From the NCBI GenBank assembly GCA_963721365.1, contig CAVRJE010000008.1, forward strand, positions 1 through 64,000: 64,000 nucleotides of DNA, read 5' to 3'. A program made the translations under genes and the position numbers. Each line of letters begins with the position of its first letter. Position 1 is the first letter of the stretch. Under the pieces are notes generated by a model, which saw only the letters and a list, made by a program, of their open reading frames with translations, was not told where the DNA came from and did no database searches. The stretch comes from CAIQPS01 sp963721365 (lineage in GTDB: Bacteria; Actinomycetota; Thermoleophilia; RBG-16-64-13). Of the stretch, positions 17,810 through 27,088 are shown piece after piece.

Positions 17810-20800
17810 GGTCCACCTCTCCGGTGAAGAGGGGCAGTATATCATCGAGCACCGCCTGGACTGCCTCGCGGAGCCCCCGCTCGTCCCCGCGAAGACCGAG
17901 GGAGAGCTGGCCTTGGACCGGCGCGTAGACGTAGCGGCGGTCGCGCGAGCGCAGGCGCTCGCGCGACCCCGCCGGCAAGGTCAGCCCGCTCACCGTCAGC
18001 CGGTCCTGTCTCACCGAGAGGGAATCGGCCCCCAGATCCTGCAGCCTCACCCGCACCTCACCGAGGAAGATGAGGTTGTCCACAGGCTCGGGCAACTCTC
18101 CAAAGCGGTCGACCAGTTCGGCCCGCAGGTCGGCCAGTTCTTCCACCGACCCGGCCGAGGCGATCCGCCGGTGCAGGTCCACTCGCGCGGCCTCGTAGCC
18201 AATGAAGGCCGGCGGCACGTGCGCGTCGATGCCGATCTCCACCCGGGCGAGCTTTTCCGCGGTCGCCTCTTGCCCTTGCAGTTGCGCGGTGGCCTCCTCG
18301 AGCATCGACAGGTACATCTCGAACCCCACGGCCGCGATGTGCCCCGACTGTTCTTCCCCCAGCAGCTCGCCCGCGCCCCGGATCTCCAGGTCGCGCATGG
18401 CGATCTTGAAACCCGAGCCGAGCTCGGTGTAGTCCGCGAGGGTCGAGAGGCGGGCCACGGCTTCCTCGGTCAGCACCGCCTCGTCGGGGTGGAACAGGAA
18501 GGCGTGGGCTACCCGAGCCGAACGGCCGATCCGGCCGCGGATCTGGTAGAGCTGGGCCAGGCCGAGAAGATCCGCCCGCTCCACGATAAGGGTGTTGGCG
18601 TTAGGGATGTCCAGCCCGCTCTCGATGATGGTCGTGCTCACCAGCACGTCCTGATCGCCGCGCAGGAATTCAAGCATCACCCGCTCCAGGTCCTGCTCCG
18701 GCATCTGACCGTGCGCGACCGCGAAACGCACCGTCGGCATGGTCGCCCGCAGCCGCGCGGCCGCCTTGTCGATGGTCTCCACCCGATTGTGCAGGTAGTA
18801 GACCTGGCCGCCCCGGTCGATCTCCCTCTCGATGGCCCGCTCGACCATGCCCTCGTCGTAGAGGCCCACGTAGGTCTGGATAGGATGGCGATCCCTGGGC
18901 GGCGTCTCGATGACGGTGATGTCGCGCACCCCGGATAGCGACATCTGCAGGGTGCGCGGGATGGGGGTCGCGGTCAGGGTGAGCACGTCCACCCGCAGCT
19001 TCAGCCGCCGCAGCGCCTCCTTCTGGGCCACGCCGAAGCGCTGCTCTTCGTCGACGATCACCAGGCCCAGGTCTTTCGGCCTCAGGTCGTCCGAGAGCAG
19101 CCGGTGGGTCCCGATCAGCACATCTACCCTACCGGCGGCGAAGTCCTTGAGGATCTTCTTCTGCTCCGCCGCCGACCGGAAGCGCGAGATCATCTCCACC
19201 TTCACGGGGAAGTCCGCGAAACGCTCCCGGAACGTCCCGTAGTGCTGTTGAGCCAGGATGGTCGTGGGCACCAGCACCATCACCTGCTTGCTGTCGAGCG
19301 TCGCCTTGAAGGCGGCCCGGAGGGCCACTTCGGTCTTGCCGTAGCCCACATCCCCGCACAACAGCCGGTCCATCGGCTGGTCCGACTCCATGTCGTCCTT
19401 GACCGCGTCGATGGCCCGAAGCTGGTCCTCTGTCTCCTCGTGAGGGAAGGCCTTCTCGAAGCGGACCTGCCACTCGCTGTCCTCCGAGTAGCGGTAGCCC
19501 TTCGTCGCCTGACGGAGAGCGTAGAGATGGAGCAGTTCGCCGGCCACCTGGCGGGCTGCGCGCCGGATGCGGCTCTTGATGTGCTCCCAGGCCTTGCCGC
19601 CGAGCTTCGAGAGACTCGGCGCCGCACCACCCGCCCCGACGTAGCGCATCACCTTGCCTATCTGGTCGTGCGGGACGTACAGCATGTCCGTGTCCCGATA
19701 AGCCAGGTCGAGGTAGTCGCGCGTCACTCCGGCCACCGTCTTCGTCGATATGCCTTCGAAGCGGCCCACGCCGTGGTCCTCGTGAACCACGTAGTCTCCC
19801 TTGCGGAGGTCGCGGAAACTGGACAGCGTCACCCCAGGCGTCGGGCGCCGCACGGGGGCAGCTTTGTGCCGGCGCGGGAACACCTGAGCATCGGTGAGCA
19901 CGGCCAGCTTGAGGTCGGGGATCACGAAGTGGCGTCGGATCGCGAGCGGCAGAAACGACACGCCCGGCCCGGCCTCCACTTCTCCGCCGTGGGCCAACGT
20001 GCCCGCTGGTGCGGCGAAGGACGTAGCCCGCCCGCTCCGCTTCCGCTCGCTGCTCGAACGCGATCACCACCCGGTAGCCGTCTTTCACCAGCCGGCGCAT
20101 CGCCTCTTCGGCTTCAGGCAGGTTGGTCACCGGCAACTCGCCGCTGGTCGCGCGGAACGTAGCCTCTCCGGCCTCCAGCCCCGCCATGCCGAGCGAATCG
20201 ACAGTGATGATAGGGAGCCGGGTGAGGCGCTCCTCGACGGTCGGCCAGGACTCGTATTCGTCTCCCCGATAGGAGCCACCCAGCACGTCGAGAAGGTCGG
20301 TCTCGAACGTCTCCACCCGGGCCCGGGCCCTGGCGGGATCCAACCGGACAACCCGAGTCCCTTCGGGAAGCAGGGAGAGCAGGTTGACCGGCGAGACTCC
20401 GGGCTCTTCGGCAGCCGCGTGCAGGCGGACGCTCTCCACCGGGCCGAGAGACCTCTGCGAATACACCGAGAAGCTGCGCAGGCTCTCGACCTCGTCTCCC
20501 CAGAACTCGATCCTGACCGGGTGGTGCTCGGTGGCCGGGAAGACATCGACGATGCCGCCGCGCACCGAGAAATCTCCGGCGTCTTCCACCTGGTCCCTGC
20601 GGGTGTATCCCAGTGCCGCCAGTCCGCGGATGAGCTCCTCGAAGTCCACGCGAGCGCCGGTGGAAACGAGCGTGGGCGGCCCAGGGGGCTGGATGACACC
20701 CTCCAGGAGGGTCGTCGCCTCTACCACCACCACGGCCTGCGCTTGGCCGTGGGCGGTTTGCGGCGCCGCGGCGAGAGCGGCCACCGCTCGGGCCCGGCGA

Positions 20801-21117
20801 CCGGCCACTCGCGGCTGGACCTCTCCCTCCGACCCGTACCACACCCCCCTGGGCGGCAGGTAGACCACCGGCCTGTCGGGGCGATACAGCGCCAGCTCGT
20901 GCTCGAGCTCGAGGGCCGCTTCCTGGTTTGGGACGACCACCAACAGAACACCCTCGTGCCAGGGCCGGCGCCCGGCGATGGCGGCCGTCAGAAAGGGATG
21001 GACGAAGCTCGGCGCCACGAGGCGGGCTTCGGCCGGAGGTCCCCCGGGCGCCGCGGCGCGCTCCAGGAACTCCTCAAAGGGCGCGTAGCCGCGCAGGAAG
21101 TCGGTCAGGCGGGGCAT
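17793..21117 (-). CDS. mfd: Transcription-repair coupling factor Mfd, frameshifted
   Basis: About 1108 residues, the usual Mfd length, with one shift near 20030. Domains in order: the UvrB-like N-terminal module (GYTRRDQVEDAGDFSVRGGI and VDVFPATEHHPVRIEFWGDE), the RNA-polymerase-interacting CarD/TRCF domain (DYVVHEDHGVGRFEGIST, YVPHDQIGKVMRY), then a RecG-like translocase with Walker A in LLCGDVGYGKTEVALRAAF, IVDEEQRFGV, LTATPIPRTL, the helicase C part (STTIIESGLDIPNANTLI, QIRGRIGRS) and the TRCF C-terminal domain. The enzyme removes stalled RNA polymerase and recruits UvrA. ATG 21117 overlaps the end of pth by 13 nt. Confidence 0.96.
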
Positions 21118-21672
21118 GAGCCGTCGCCCCGCGTCGCAAGCCATTCCTCGGCCAGGTCCGCGGCCCGGCCGATGAGGGCCCGCACGTCCTCCCGGGGCTC
21201 GTTGAAAGGAGCGAGCACGTGGTCGATAAGGGGCTTGCTGGACGCCTTCGGGGCGGCCTACCCCCACGCGCAACCGCCAGAAATCGCGGGATCCCAGCGA
21301 CTGCTCCAGGCTCCGCAGGCCGTTGTGGCCCCCCAACCCCTGTCCTTCCTTCAGGCGGACATCGCCGAAGGCCAGTTCGACCTCGTCATGGATCACAAGA
21401 ATCCGTTCCACAGGCACCTTGTGCCACCGGGCCGCCTCAGCGGCCGAGCGGCCGGAGAGGTTCATGAAGGTGGTCGGCAGGAGAAGCGCTACTCGGCGGC
21501 CGGCTATCCTGCCCTCGGCGGTGAGGCCTTGGAACCGGGAACGGAGGGACGGGAGACCGTGCCGACGCCGCAACTCCTCGCCCACCATGAAGCCCACGTT
21601 GTGGCGATGGAACTGGTATTCCGGCCCGGGATTGCCCAGCGCGACGAGCAGGTAGACGGCGGTAGCTTCCAC
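21105..21672 (-). CDS. pth: Peptidyl-tRNA hydrolase, frameshifted
   Basis: About 189 residues; one shift near 21250. The N-terminal part has VALGNPGPEYQFHRHNVGFM with the catalytic His, LLLPTTFMNLSG, and VIHDEVELAFGDVRLK and GLGGHNGLRSL. After the shift it reads GRPKASSKPLIDHVLAPFNE and ends at TGA 21105-21107, overlapping mfd. It recycles peptidyl-tRNA released by drop-off. GTG 21672 is 31 nt after rplY, the same gene order as in mycobacteria. Confidence 0.95.
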
Positions 21673-21703
21673 CTATGTCGCGGCAGCTTCCACTGCCCCG
21701 GAG

Positions 21704-22372
21704 CTACTCCTCGCTCTTGACGCCGCCGATGACCTCGGGCTCGGCGACCTCGGCGACCTCGGCGACCTCGGCGACCTGCTCGACTCGCGGCGGCACCAGC
21801 GCGACGACCATTATCTGGGGATCGTCGAGGATCTTGGTCCCGGCGGGGGCTTCAAGAGCTTCCACCGACAAGTGCTGACCTATCTGCAGACTGCTGATGT
21901 CGAGCACGATGGCATCGGGGATGTCCGAGGGCAGGGCGCGAACGGTCACTTCTCGGTGTTCCAAGTCGACAACGCCGCCGTCCTCGACACCGGCCGGCGT
22001 GCCGACCAGTTCGATCGCCACCTGAGATTCGATCTCGACGGCCAGGTCGACCTCGAGGAGGTCCACGTGGAGGAGGTTCCGCTTGGTGGGATGGAGTTGG
22101 ATCTCTTTGACGACGGCGAAGTGGGGGACTGCCTTCTTCTTCGTCCCCGCCTTGGCCGGCTTCGCGGCGGCGTCCAGGTCCAGCTCGAGGATCACGTTGT
22201 GGCCGTAATGCACTATGGCGGCCCTGAGCTCGTCCACGCTTACCGAGATGGCTTTGGACTCCGTACCCTTGCTGTAGAGGACAGCTGGAAGGCGACCTTC
22301 TGCACGTAGGCGGCGCGCCGGGCCGTTACCCGTCTGCTCCCGCTCTTCGATCGACAGCTTCACGGTGTCCAT
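21704..22372 (-). CDS. rplY: 50S ribosomal protein bL25, CTC (general stress) form
   Basis: Intact, 222 residues. The N-terminal 5S-rRNA-binding domain contains TGNGPARRLRAEGRLPAVLY and HPTKRNLLHVDLLEVDL; the C-terminal TL5/CTC domain follows (EHREVTVRALPSDIPDAIVL). The tail has four tandem V-A-E units encoded by a 9-bp repeat (about 21740-21776), then PEVIGG. It binds 5S rRNA in the large subunit. A basic AKPAKAGTKKKA insertion in the first domain is unusual but in frame. Confidence 0.95.
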   Translation of the reverse strand: MDTVKLSIEEREQTGNGPARRLRAEGRLPAVLYSKGTESKAISVSVDELRAAIVHYGHNVILELDLDAAAKPAKAGTKKKAVPHFAVVKEIQLHPTKRNLLHVDLLEVDLAVEIESQVAIELVGTPAGVEDGGVVDLEHREVTVRALPSDIPDAIVLDISSLQIGQHLSVEALEAPAGTKILDDPQIMVVALVPPRVEQVAEVAEVAEVAEPEVIGGVKSEE

Positions 22373-22398
22373 GTTCTTCTCCCAAAAGCTATAGGCAG

Positions 22399-23394
22399 CT
22401 AGAAAAGCTGATTGTCACCCTGGAAGAGCTCGCTCACCGACTCGCCGGTGAAGACGCTCTTGATGGTGTCGGCCAGGATGCCGGCCGTGGATAGTACCAC
22501 AATCTTCTTGTGGTCGACGTCCCCGCGCAGCGGGATGGTGTCGGTGACGACCACCTCTTTGAGCGGCGATTGGGCGATGCGCTCGTAGGCCGGACCGGAC
22601 AGCACCGGATGGGTACAGGCGGCGTAGACCTCCTTGGCCCCCTGCTCGATCAGCGCGTGGACGCCGTTGACGAGCGTGCCGGCGGTGTCGATGATGTCGT
22701 CGACGATCACGGCCGTCTTGCCCGCCACATCGCCTATCACGTGCATCACCCGGGAGACGTTGTGCTCGGGACGCAGCTTGGTCAGCACGGCGACCTGGCT
22801 TTCAAGGCGGTCGGCCAGCCTCTTGGCCGTCTTCAGGCCCCCGGCGTCGGGCGACACGACCACTATGTCTCCCAGCCCTTTGAGCTTGAAGTAGTCGGCG
22901 ATCATGGCGAGGGCGGTCATGTGGTCCACGGGCACGCTGAAGAAGCCCTGCAGCTGTCCGGCGTGAAGATCCATCGTTATCACCCGGTCCGCCCCGGCGG
23001 CCTCCAGGATGTCGGCGACGAGTCGCGCGGTGATCGGCTCCCGCGGGCAGCTCTTCTTGTCCTGCCGCGAATAGCCCATCCAGGGCACCACAGCGGTGAC
23101 GCGGTGGGCGGACGCGAGCCGGGCGGCCTGGATCATGATGAGCAGCTCGATGAGGTTCTCGTTCACCGGCCGGCACGTCGACTGGATGATGAACACGTCG
23201 GCGTCGCGGATGCTCTCCATGTACTTCACATAGATCTCGCCGTCGGCGAAGGTACGTATGTCCACGTGGCCGAGCTCGATGCCCAGCTTTTCCGATACTC
23301 TGGCGCTCAGGTCCGGCGTGCCGCGGCCCGCAAACACCATGAGCGAGCGCTCAGGCGTGAGTCGGGCACATCGGCGCGGCTCCCAATCTCCCAT
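22399..23394 (-). CDS. prs: Ribose-phosphate pyrophosphokinase (PRPP synthetase)
   Basis: Intact. Catalyses ribose 5-phosphate + ATP to PRPP + AMP, feeding nucleotide, His and Trp synthesis. Motifs: FADGEIYVKYMESIRDADVF, the flexible loop YSRQDKKSCPREPITARLVA (with KKS in place of the commoner R-K), DLHAGQLQGFF, VSPDAGG, and the PRPP-binding loop VIVDDIIDTAGTL. The family usually starts near MVFAGRGTP, so the ATG/TTG there may be the real start; 18 extra residues precede it as drawn. It lies between glmU and rplY as in other Actinobacteria. Confidence 0.97.
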   Translation of the reverse strand: MGDWEPRRCARLTPERSLMVFAGRGTPDLSARVSEKLGIELGHVDIRTFADGEIYVKYMESIRDADVFIIQSTCRPVNENLIELLIMIQAARLASAHRVTAVVPWMGYSRQDKKSCPREPITARLVADILEAAGADRVITMDLHAGQLQGFFSVPVDHMTALAMIADYFKLKGLGDIVVVSPDAGGLKTAKRLADRLESQVAVLTKLRPEHNVSRVMHVIGDVAGKTAVIVDDIIDTAGTLVNGVHALIEQGAKEVYAACTHPVLSGPAYERIAQSPLKEVVVTDTIPLRGDVDHKKIVVLSTAGILADTIKSVFTGESVSELFQGDNQLF

Positions 23395-23451
23395 CCTTGT
23401 GGTCCTCCTGGTCCTCTGGTCTCCCCCGCTCGTCCACTTGGTACGGTATCA

Positions 23452-24243
23452 CTATGGGCCGGAATGCGTCTGCTCTTCTGCCCGACCAGGTGTGCGGCGA
23501 CACTTTGCCATGGTCTCCTCGGCCAGCGCCAATTCCTCGCGGGAGTTCACACCGAGTACGAGAGAGGCGTCTTCCGTCTTGCTCGCGGCCACCCGCTCTC
23601 CACGCCGGCGGAGGCCGGCTATGACGTCGGTGAGATAGATCTCTCCCTGGTCGTTGTCGGAGCCCACCTCTCTCAAGATATCGAGGGTGAGAGGGGCCGG
23701 CAGAACGTACATCCCGCTGTTGACCTCGCGGATCTGCCGCTCGGCGGAAGTGGCATCGCGGTGCTCCACGATCTTCACGAGGTCCCCGCCCTCGTCCCGG
23801 ACCACCCGGCCGTAGCCCGTAGGGTCGGGGAGATCCATGGTGAGCACGGTGGCGCTGGCGCCCGAACGCCGATGATGATCGACCAGCGCGCGCAGCAGCT
23901 CCCCGGTGATGAGCGGGGTGTCGCCGGCGAGGACAAGGAGCGGGCCCGGCAGGATCTGTTCGGCCGCCGAGAGCACCGCGTGGCCGGTCCCCAGTTGCTG
24001 CTCCTGAAGCACGACCAGGCACTCCGGCGGCAGAAGAGGCTCGACCTGGTTGTGTCCGTGCCCCAGTACGACCACCACCCGCTCGGCCGCGACCTCGTCT
24101 GCCGCGCCCAAAACATGAAGAAGCATGGGCCTTCCGCAGACCGGGTGCAGGACTTTGGGCAGCTCCGATCTCATGCGTTTGCCCTGGCCCGCGGCCAGCA
24201 CTACGACTGTGGCGATGTAGGAGGTGGAGCCCAGGATATGCAC
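23452..24243 (-). CDS. glmU: GlmU-type UDP-GlcNAc pyrophosphorylase lacking the acetyltransferase domain
   Basis: 263 residues. Only the N-terminal uridylyltransferase domain is present: VVLAAGQGKRMRSELPKVLH (G-x-G-x-R-M plus catalytic Lys), QEQQLGTGHAVL, LAGDTPLIT with the metal-binding Asp, and EVNSGMYV. Full GlmU has about 450 residues with a left-handed beta-helix that acetylates GlcN-1-phosphate. Here the protein stops soon after LGVNSREELALAEE, and the 57 nt before prs leave no room for it; no hexapeptide repeats are seen in any frame. The enzyme should therefore make UDP-GlcNAc only if GlcNAc-1-phosphate comes from another enzyme. GTG 24243 is 30 nt after tRNA-Gln. Confidence 0.9.
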   Translation of the reverse strand: MHILGSTSYIATVVVLAAGQGKRMRSELPKVLHPVCGRPMLLHVLGAADEVAAERVVVVLGHGHNQVEPLLPPECLVVLQEQQLGTGHAVLSAAEQILPGPLLVLAGDTPLITGELLRALVDHHRRSGASATVLTMDLPDPTGYGRVVRDEGGDLVKIVEHRDATSAERQIREVNSGMYVLPAPLTLDILREVGSDNDQGEIYLTDVIAGLRRRGERVAASKTEDASLVLGVNSREELALAEETMAKCRRTPGRAEEQTHSGP

Positions 24244-24273
24244 CTCGATGAAGACGAAGACGAAAAAAGGAAG

Positions 24274-24345
24274 CTGGGGCGGCAGGATTCGAACCTACGC
24301 ATCACGGGACCAAAACCCGTTGCCTTACCGCTTGGCCACGCCCCA
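24274..24345 (-). tRNA. tRNA-Gln (UUG)
   Basis: A 72-nt tRNA on the minus strand: acceptor stem TGGGGCG/CGCCCCA with discriminator G, D-arm GCCAAGCGGTAAGGC, anticodon stem ACGGG/CCCGT with loop TTTTGGT (anticodon UUG), and T-arm GTAGGTTCGAATCCTGC. CCA is not encoded. The gene sits between ispE and glmU, as in mycobacteria. Confidence 0.95.
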
Positions 24346-24446
24346 ACACTTCCGGCTGCGTGGGCAAACGCCCCACGAGCGCACGAAGTATAGGTCAGTC
24401 TTCATAGCGGTTCAAGACGAGGTACGGCGGCCCCGCGGCGCGCGGT

Positions 24447-25355
24447 TCAGACGGCTTGGGCGCTCGACGTGGACGTGGCGACCCGGCAGTTCATGCCGTC
24501 GGCGGACACCTTCGCGCAGAGGGCTTCGGCGTCCTCCCGAGACGCGCAGACGCCGTATATCGTCGGGCCGGAACCACTCATGAGAGCGCCCAGCGCCCCT
24601 TCCTGGAGGAGGGTGTCCTTCGCGTCGCACAGTCCCGGCAGCAGGTTGCAGCTGGTCTCCTCCAGATCGTTCCGCAAGAGCCCGGCCACTTCGCCCACGG
24701 TCTGCACCCGCCGCCACTGCTCCTCGGCCTCCGACGAGCGAGAGGAGAAATCGGCGAGGATCTCGGCGACGTTCTGAGCGTCGAACTCCCGGTAGACGCG
24801 GGCGGTGGAGAGCGGCTGGTCGGTGAAGATCAGCAGAAGGGGCAACTCCGGCAGGGATAGCGGCTCGAGAAGATCTCCTCTACCCCGCCCGATGGCCGGT
24901 CGAGGATCCAGGAAGAAGGGGACGTCCGCACCCAAGCCCTGAGCCAGCCGGTGAAGCTCGTCGTCGCTCGGCGCCGGTCCCCCGGCCTCGCGCAGCAACT
25001 GGGCGCCGACCTGAAGAGCCATGGCCGCATCGGTGCTGCCTCCTCCCATGCCGGCAGCGAGAGGGATGCCCTTGTCTATGGTCACCTGCCCGGTGAAGAC
25101 CCAGCCGGTGTGGCGCTCTAGCGCTCTCAGGGCGTGAGCGACGATGTTCGCCTCGGCCTCGATGGCGTGGGCCTTGACGTGCAACTCTCCGGGGCCCTTT
25201 GACGCCGGCTTCGCCTCCAGGGCGAAGCTGAGCACGTCGTAGACATCCACCGGGACGAAGACGGTGAAGATCTCGTGGTAGCCCGAAGGCCCGCCCGGAC
25301 CGACCAGCAGAGAGAGGTTGACTTTGGCCGGGGCGCTCCTGGTTACGTGCATCAC
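24447..25355 (-). CDS. ispE: 4-diphosphocytidyl-2-C-methyl-D-erythritol kinase
   Basis: Intact, 302 residues, GHMP kinase family. It phosphorylates CDP-methylerythritol in the MEP pathway of isoprenoid synthesis. Motifs: SAPAKVNLSLLVG with the catalytic Lys, the ATP-binding PLAAGMGGGSTDAAMAL, GADVPFFL with the catalytic Asp, and GALMSGSGPTIYG. The organism therefore uses the MEP route. It is transcribed toward tRNA-Gln and glmU; 36 nt separate it from the L,D-transpeptidase gene upstream. Confidence 0.96.
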   Translation of the reverse strand: MMHVTRSAPAKVNLSLLVGPGGPSGYHEIFTVFVPVDVYDVLSFALEAKPASKGPGELHVKAHAIEAEANIVAHALRALERHTGWVFTGQVTIDKGIPLAAGMGGGSTDAAMALQVGAQLLREAGGPAPSDDELHRLAQGLGADVPFFLDPRPAIGRGRGDLLEPLSLPELPLLLIFTDQPLSTARVYREFDAQNVAEILADFSSRSSEAEEQWRRVQTVGEVAGLLRNDLEETSCNLLPGLCDAKDTLLQEGALGALMSGSGPTIYGVCASREDAEALCAKVSADGMNCRVATSTSSAQAV

Positions 25356-25391
25356 AAGACCCCTGTCATTCGCTCGTCCCCTGTCATTCGC

Positions 25392-26996
25392 TCACTTGAC
25401 TATCTCGACCGGCGTGCCGACGAACACCCGGGCGAAGAGGTCCTCGGCCTGAGGTATCAGCATCCTGATACACCCATGCGATGCGGCCGTCCCAACGGAC
25501 GAGGCCGCTGGGGTGCCGTGTATCCCGATGCCGGGGCTGTTGAGGCCCATCCAGCGAGTGCCCAGCGGGTTTCCCGGTCCCGGTGGGACCGGCCCCATGC
25601 CCGCCGCCCACGCCGAGTCGGGCGGGTTCCACGTCGGGTTGACTTCTTTCGTGATGATACGGAAGTTTCCGGTCGGTGTGGGGTACTTGGCCATGCCGAC
25701 CGCCACGCGGTACGTCTTGACCGCCTCTCCGTCGCCGCCGTACAGGTAGAGCTTTCGCTCGGAGAGATCTATGCGGATCGAGCCGAGGAGATACTTCAGC
25801 GTCTCCCCGGTCACCACCGGCCCCCCGTCGAGGCCCTGCTCCGCGTTGAAAGCCGCCACCGCTGCCGCCGTGCCTTCCCCATAATCCCCGTCGGGTTTGC
25901 CCGCGTACGCCCCTTTGATGGCCAGGATCCGCTGGAGTTGCGCCACGTCGGCGCCCAGGGCGCCTGCCTTCAGCGTCCGCGCGCCGAACGTGCTGGAGGT
26001 GTCGACCAGGAAGCTGCGCTGCAGAGTGGTCACGTGCCCGGCAAGGTCGGTGGCGGAAACCACGACCTCGTGAGTGCCTTCGGCCAGGGTTCCCGTGTCG
26101 AAAGCGTAGGCGCGCTCGCCTGCGGACTCCGCCTCGCTCTCTTCGAGGGCGAGCATGCCTCCGTCCAGCGTCGCGGCGACCTCGAGCTTGTCGGGGAAGT
26201 AGTCGGCCACGGTCAAGGTGCCGGCCGCCGAATTGTCCTTCTTCCACACCTCGTCGTCGGGGAGGCCGTTCGCTGTCAATACTGGCGCTTTGTAATCGAC
26301 GACGAGGTCCCACTGCATGCTCGTGACGTTGCCGGCACCGTCGGTCGCCGTGAGCGCGAGCATGTGCGCCCCCTCGTCGGCCACGATCGTGGTTTTCAGC
26401 GACCCCCCTGAAGACCGGGCCGGATCGACCGTCACGGCCCGGCCGTCCAGGGTCAGCGCCACCACCGCCTCTTCGGTCATGTCCAGGGTCAGATCGCTGC
26501 TACGAGCCAGGAGCAGCGGGAAAGAGGCGGGCGAATCGACGGCGACCGCGGGAGGCGCGGTGTCGACGCTGAAACTCCAACTGCGCGCGAGATGCTGGGC
26601 GAACACGTTGCTGGAGTCGTACTCGAGGGCGACCGTGTGGTCGCCATCGGGTAGGGTGACCCGAGTCTGGACCACGCCCGGTTGGAGGATCAGGTCGCCG
26701 GCCGGCACTACCTGCCCGTCTATGGCCAGGGAGACCGAGCCACGGCCGGGTACGAAGCGCGGGAGCCCGCAGGAGATGGTGACAGGCCGGCTGTTGCCTA
26801 GAGACCCGGATTCCGGCGAGACCTCTCCGAGGGCCACGGCGCGCGAATGTTGGATGGTGAAGAAGACCCCGGCTGCGATGGCCAGCACCGAGAGCGCCAG
26901 CACCGGCCAGAGCCAGCGACGCCGGCGGCGCGGCGGCCGCCTTCCGCTCCTCCGGGTCATGCCCCCGTCGCTGTCGTTGGGAGAGGTTGCCGTCAT
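25392..26996 (-). CDS. L,D-transpeptidase with Ig-like repeats and PG-binding domain
   Basis: Intact, 534 residues. A basic N terminus (RRPPRRRRRWLWP) is followed by one membrane anchor (VLALSVLAIAAGVFFTI). Three or four Ig-like bacterial domains follow, then a PG_binding_1 domain (GALGADVAQLQRILAIKGAY) and a YkuD domain with LSERKLYLYGGDGEAVKTY and GIHGTPAASSVGTAASHGCI, whose His and Cys are the catalytic pair. It should form 3-3 cross-links in peptidoglycan. The gene lies upstream of ispE and divergent from the LCP gene, where mycobacteria have only rpfB and ksgA, suggesting a wall-assembly module inserted in the core block. Confidence 0.93.
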   Translation of the reverse strand: MTATSPNDSDGGMTRRSGRRPPRRRRRWLWPVLALSVLAIAAGVFFTIQHSRAVALGEVSPESGSLGNSRPVTISCGLPRFVPGRGSVSLAIDGQVVPAGDLILQPGVVQTRVTLPDGDHTVALEYDSSNVFAQHLARSWSFSVDTAPPAVAVDSPASFPLLLARSSDLTLDMTEEAVVALTLDGRAVTVDPARSSGGSLKTTIVADEGAHMLALTATDGAGNVTSMQWDLVVDYKAPVLTANGLPDDEVWKKDNSAAGTLTVADYFPDKLEVAATLDGGMLALEESEAESAGERAYAFDTGTLAEGTHEVVVSATDLAGHVTTLQRSFLVDTSSTFGARTLKAGALGADVAQLQRILAIKGAYAGKPDGDYGEGTAAAVAAFNAEQGLDGGPVVTGETLKYLLGSIRIDLSERKLYLYGGDGEAVKTYRVAVGMAKYPTPTGNFRIITKEVNPTWNPPDSAWAAGMGPVPPGPGNPLGTRWMGLNSPGIGIHGTPAASSVGTAASHGCIRMLIPQAEDLFARVFVGTPVEIVK

Positions 26997-27024
26997 CCGT
27001 CCCGACTTTCAGCCGTGTCCGTGT

Positions 27025-27053
27025 CTGACAATACCGCAAATGGCGAGTACGAT
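27025..27053 (+). promoter_or_regulatory. Probable promoter of the LCP gene
   Basis: CTGACA (27025-27030) and TACGAT (27048-27053) are separated by 17 nt, 36-42 nt before the possible starts of the LCP gene. The region is the divergent intergenic space with the L,D-transpeptidase gene. Confidence 0.45.
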
Positions 27054-27088
27054 ATTCGCGAACGCGGTCCTCCGTCCTTCGGGCGGTC

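Noticed and set aside
22510..24393. Long plus-strand open frame opposite prs and glmU
   Set aside because: It is a GC-bias shadow antisense to two well-recognised genes, rich in His, Gly, Arg and Val, with no family motif.
25356..25391. Terminator between the second L,D-transpeptidase gene and ispE
   Set aside because: The repeated CTGTCATTCGCTC is a 14-bp direct repeat, not a hairpin, and has no U-tract.
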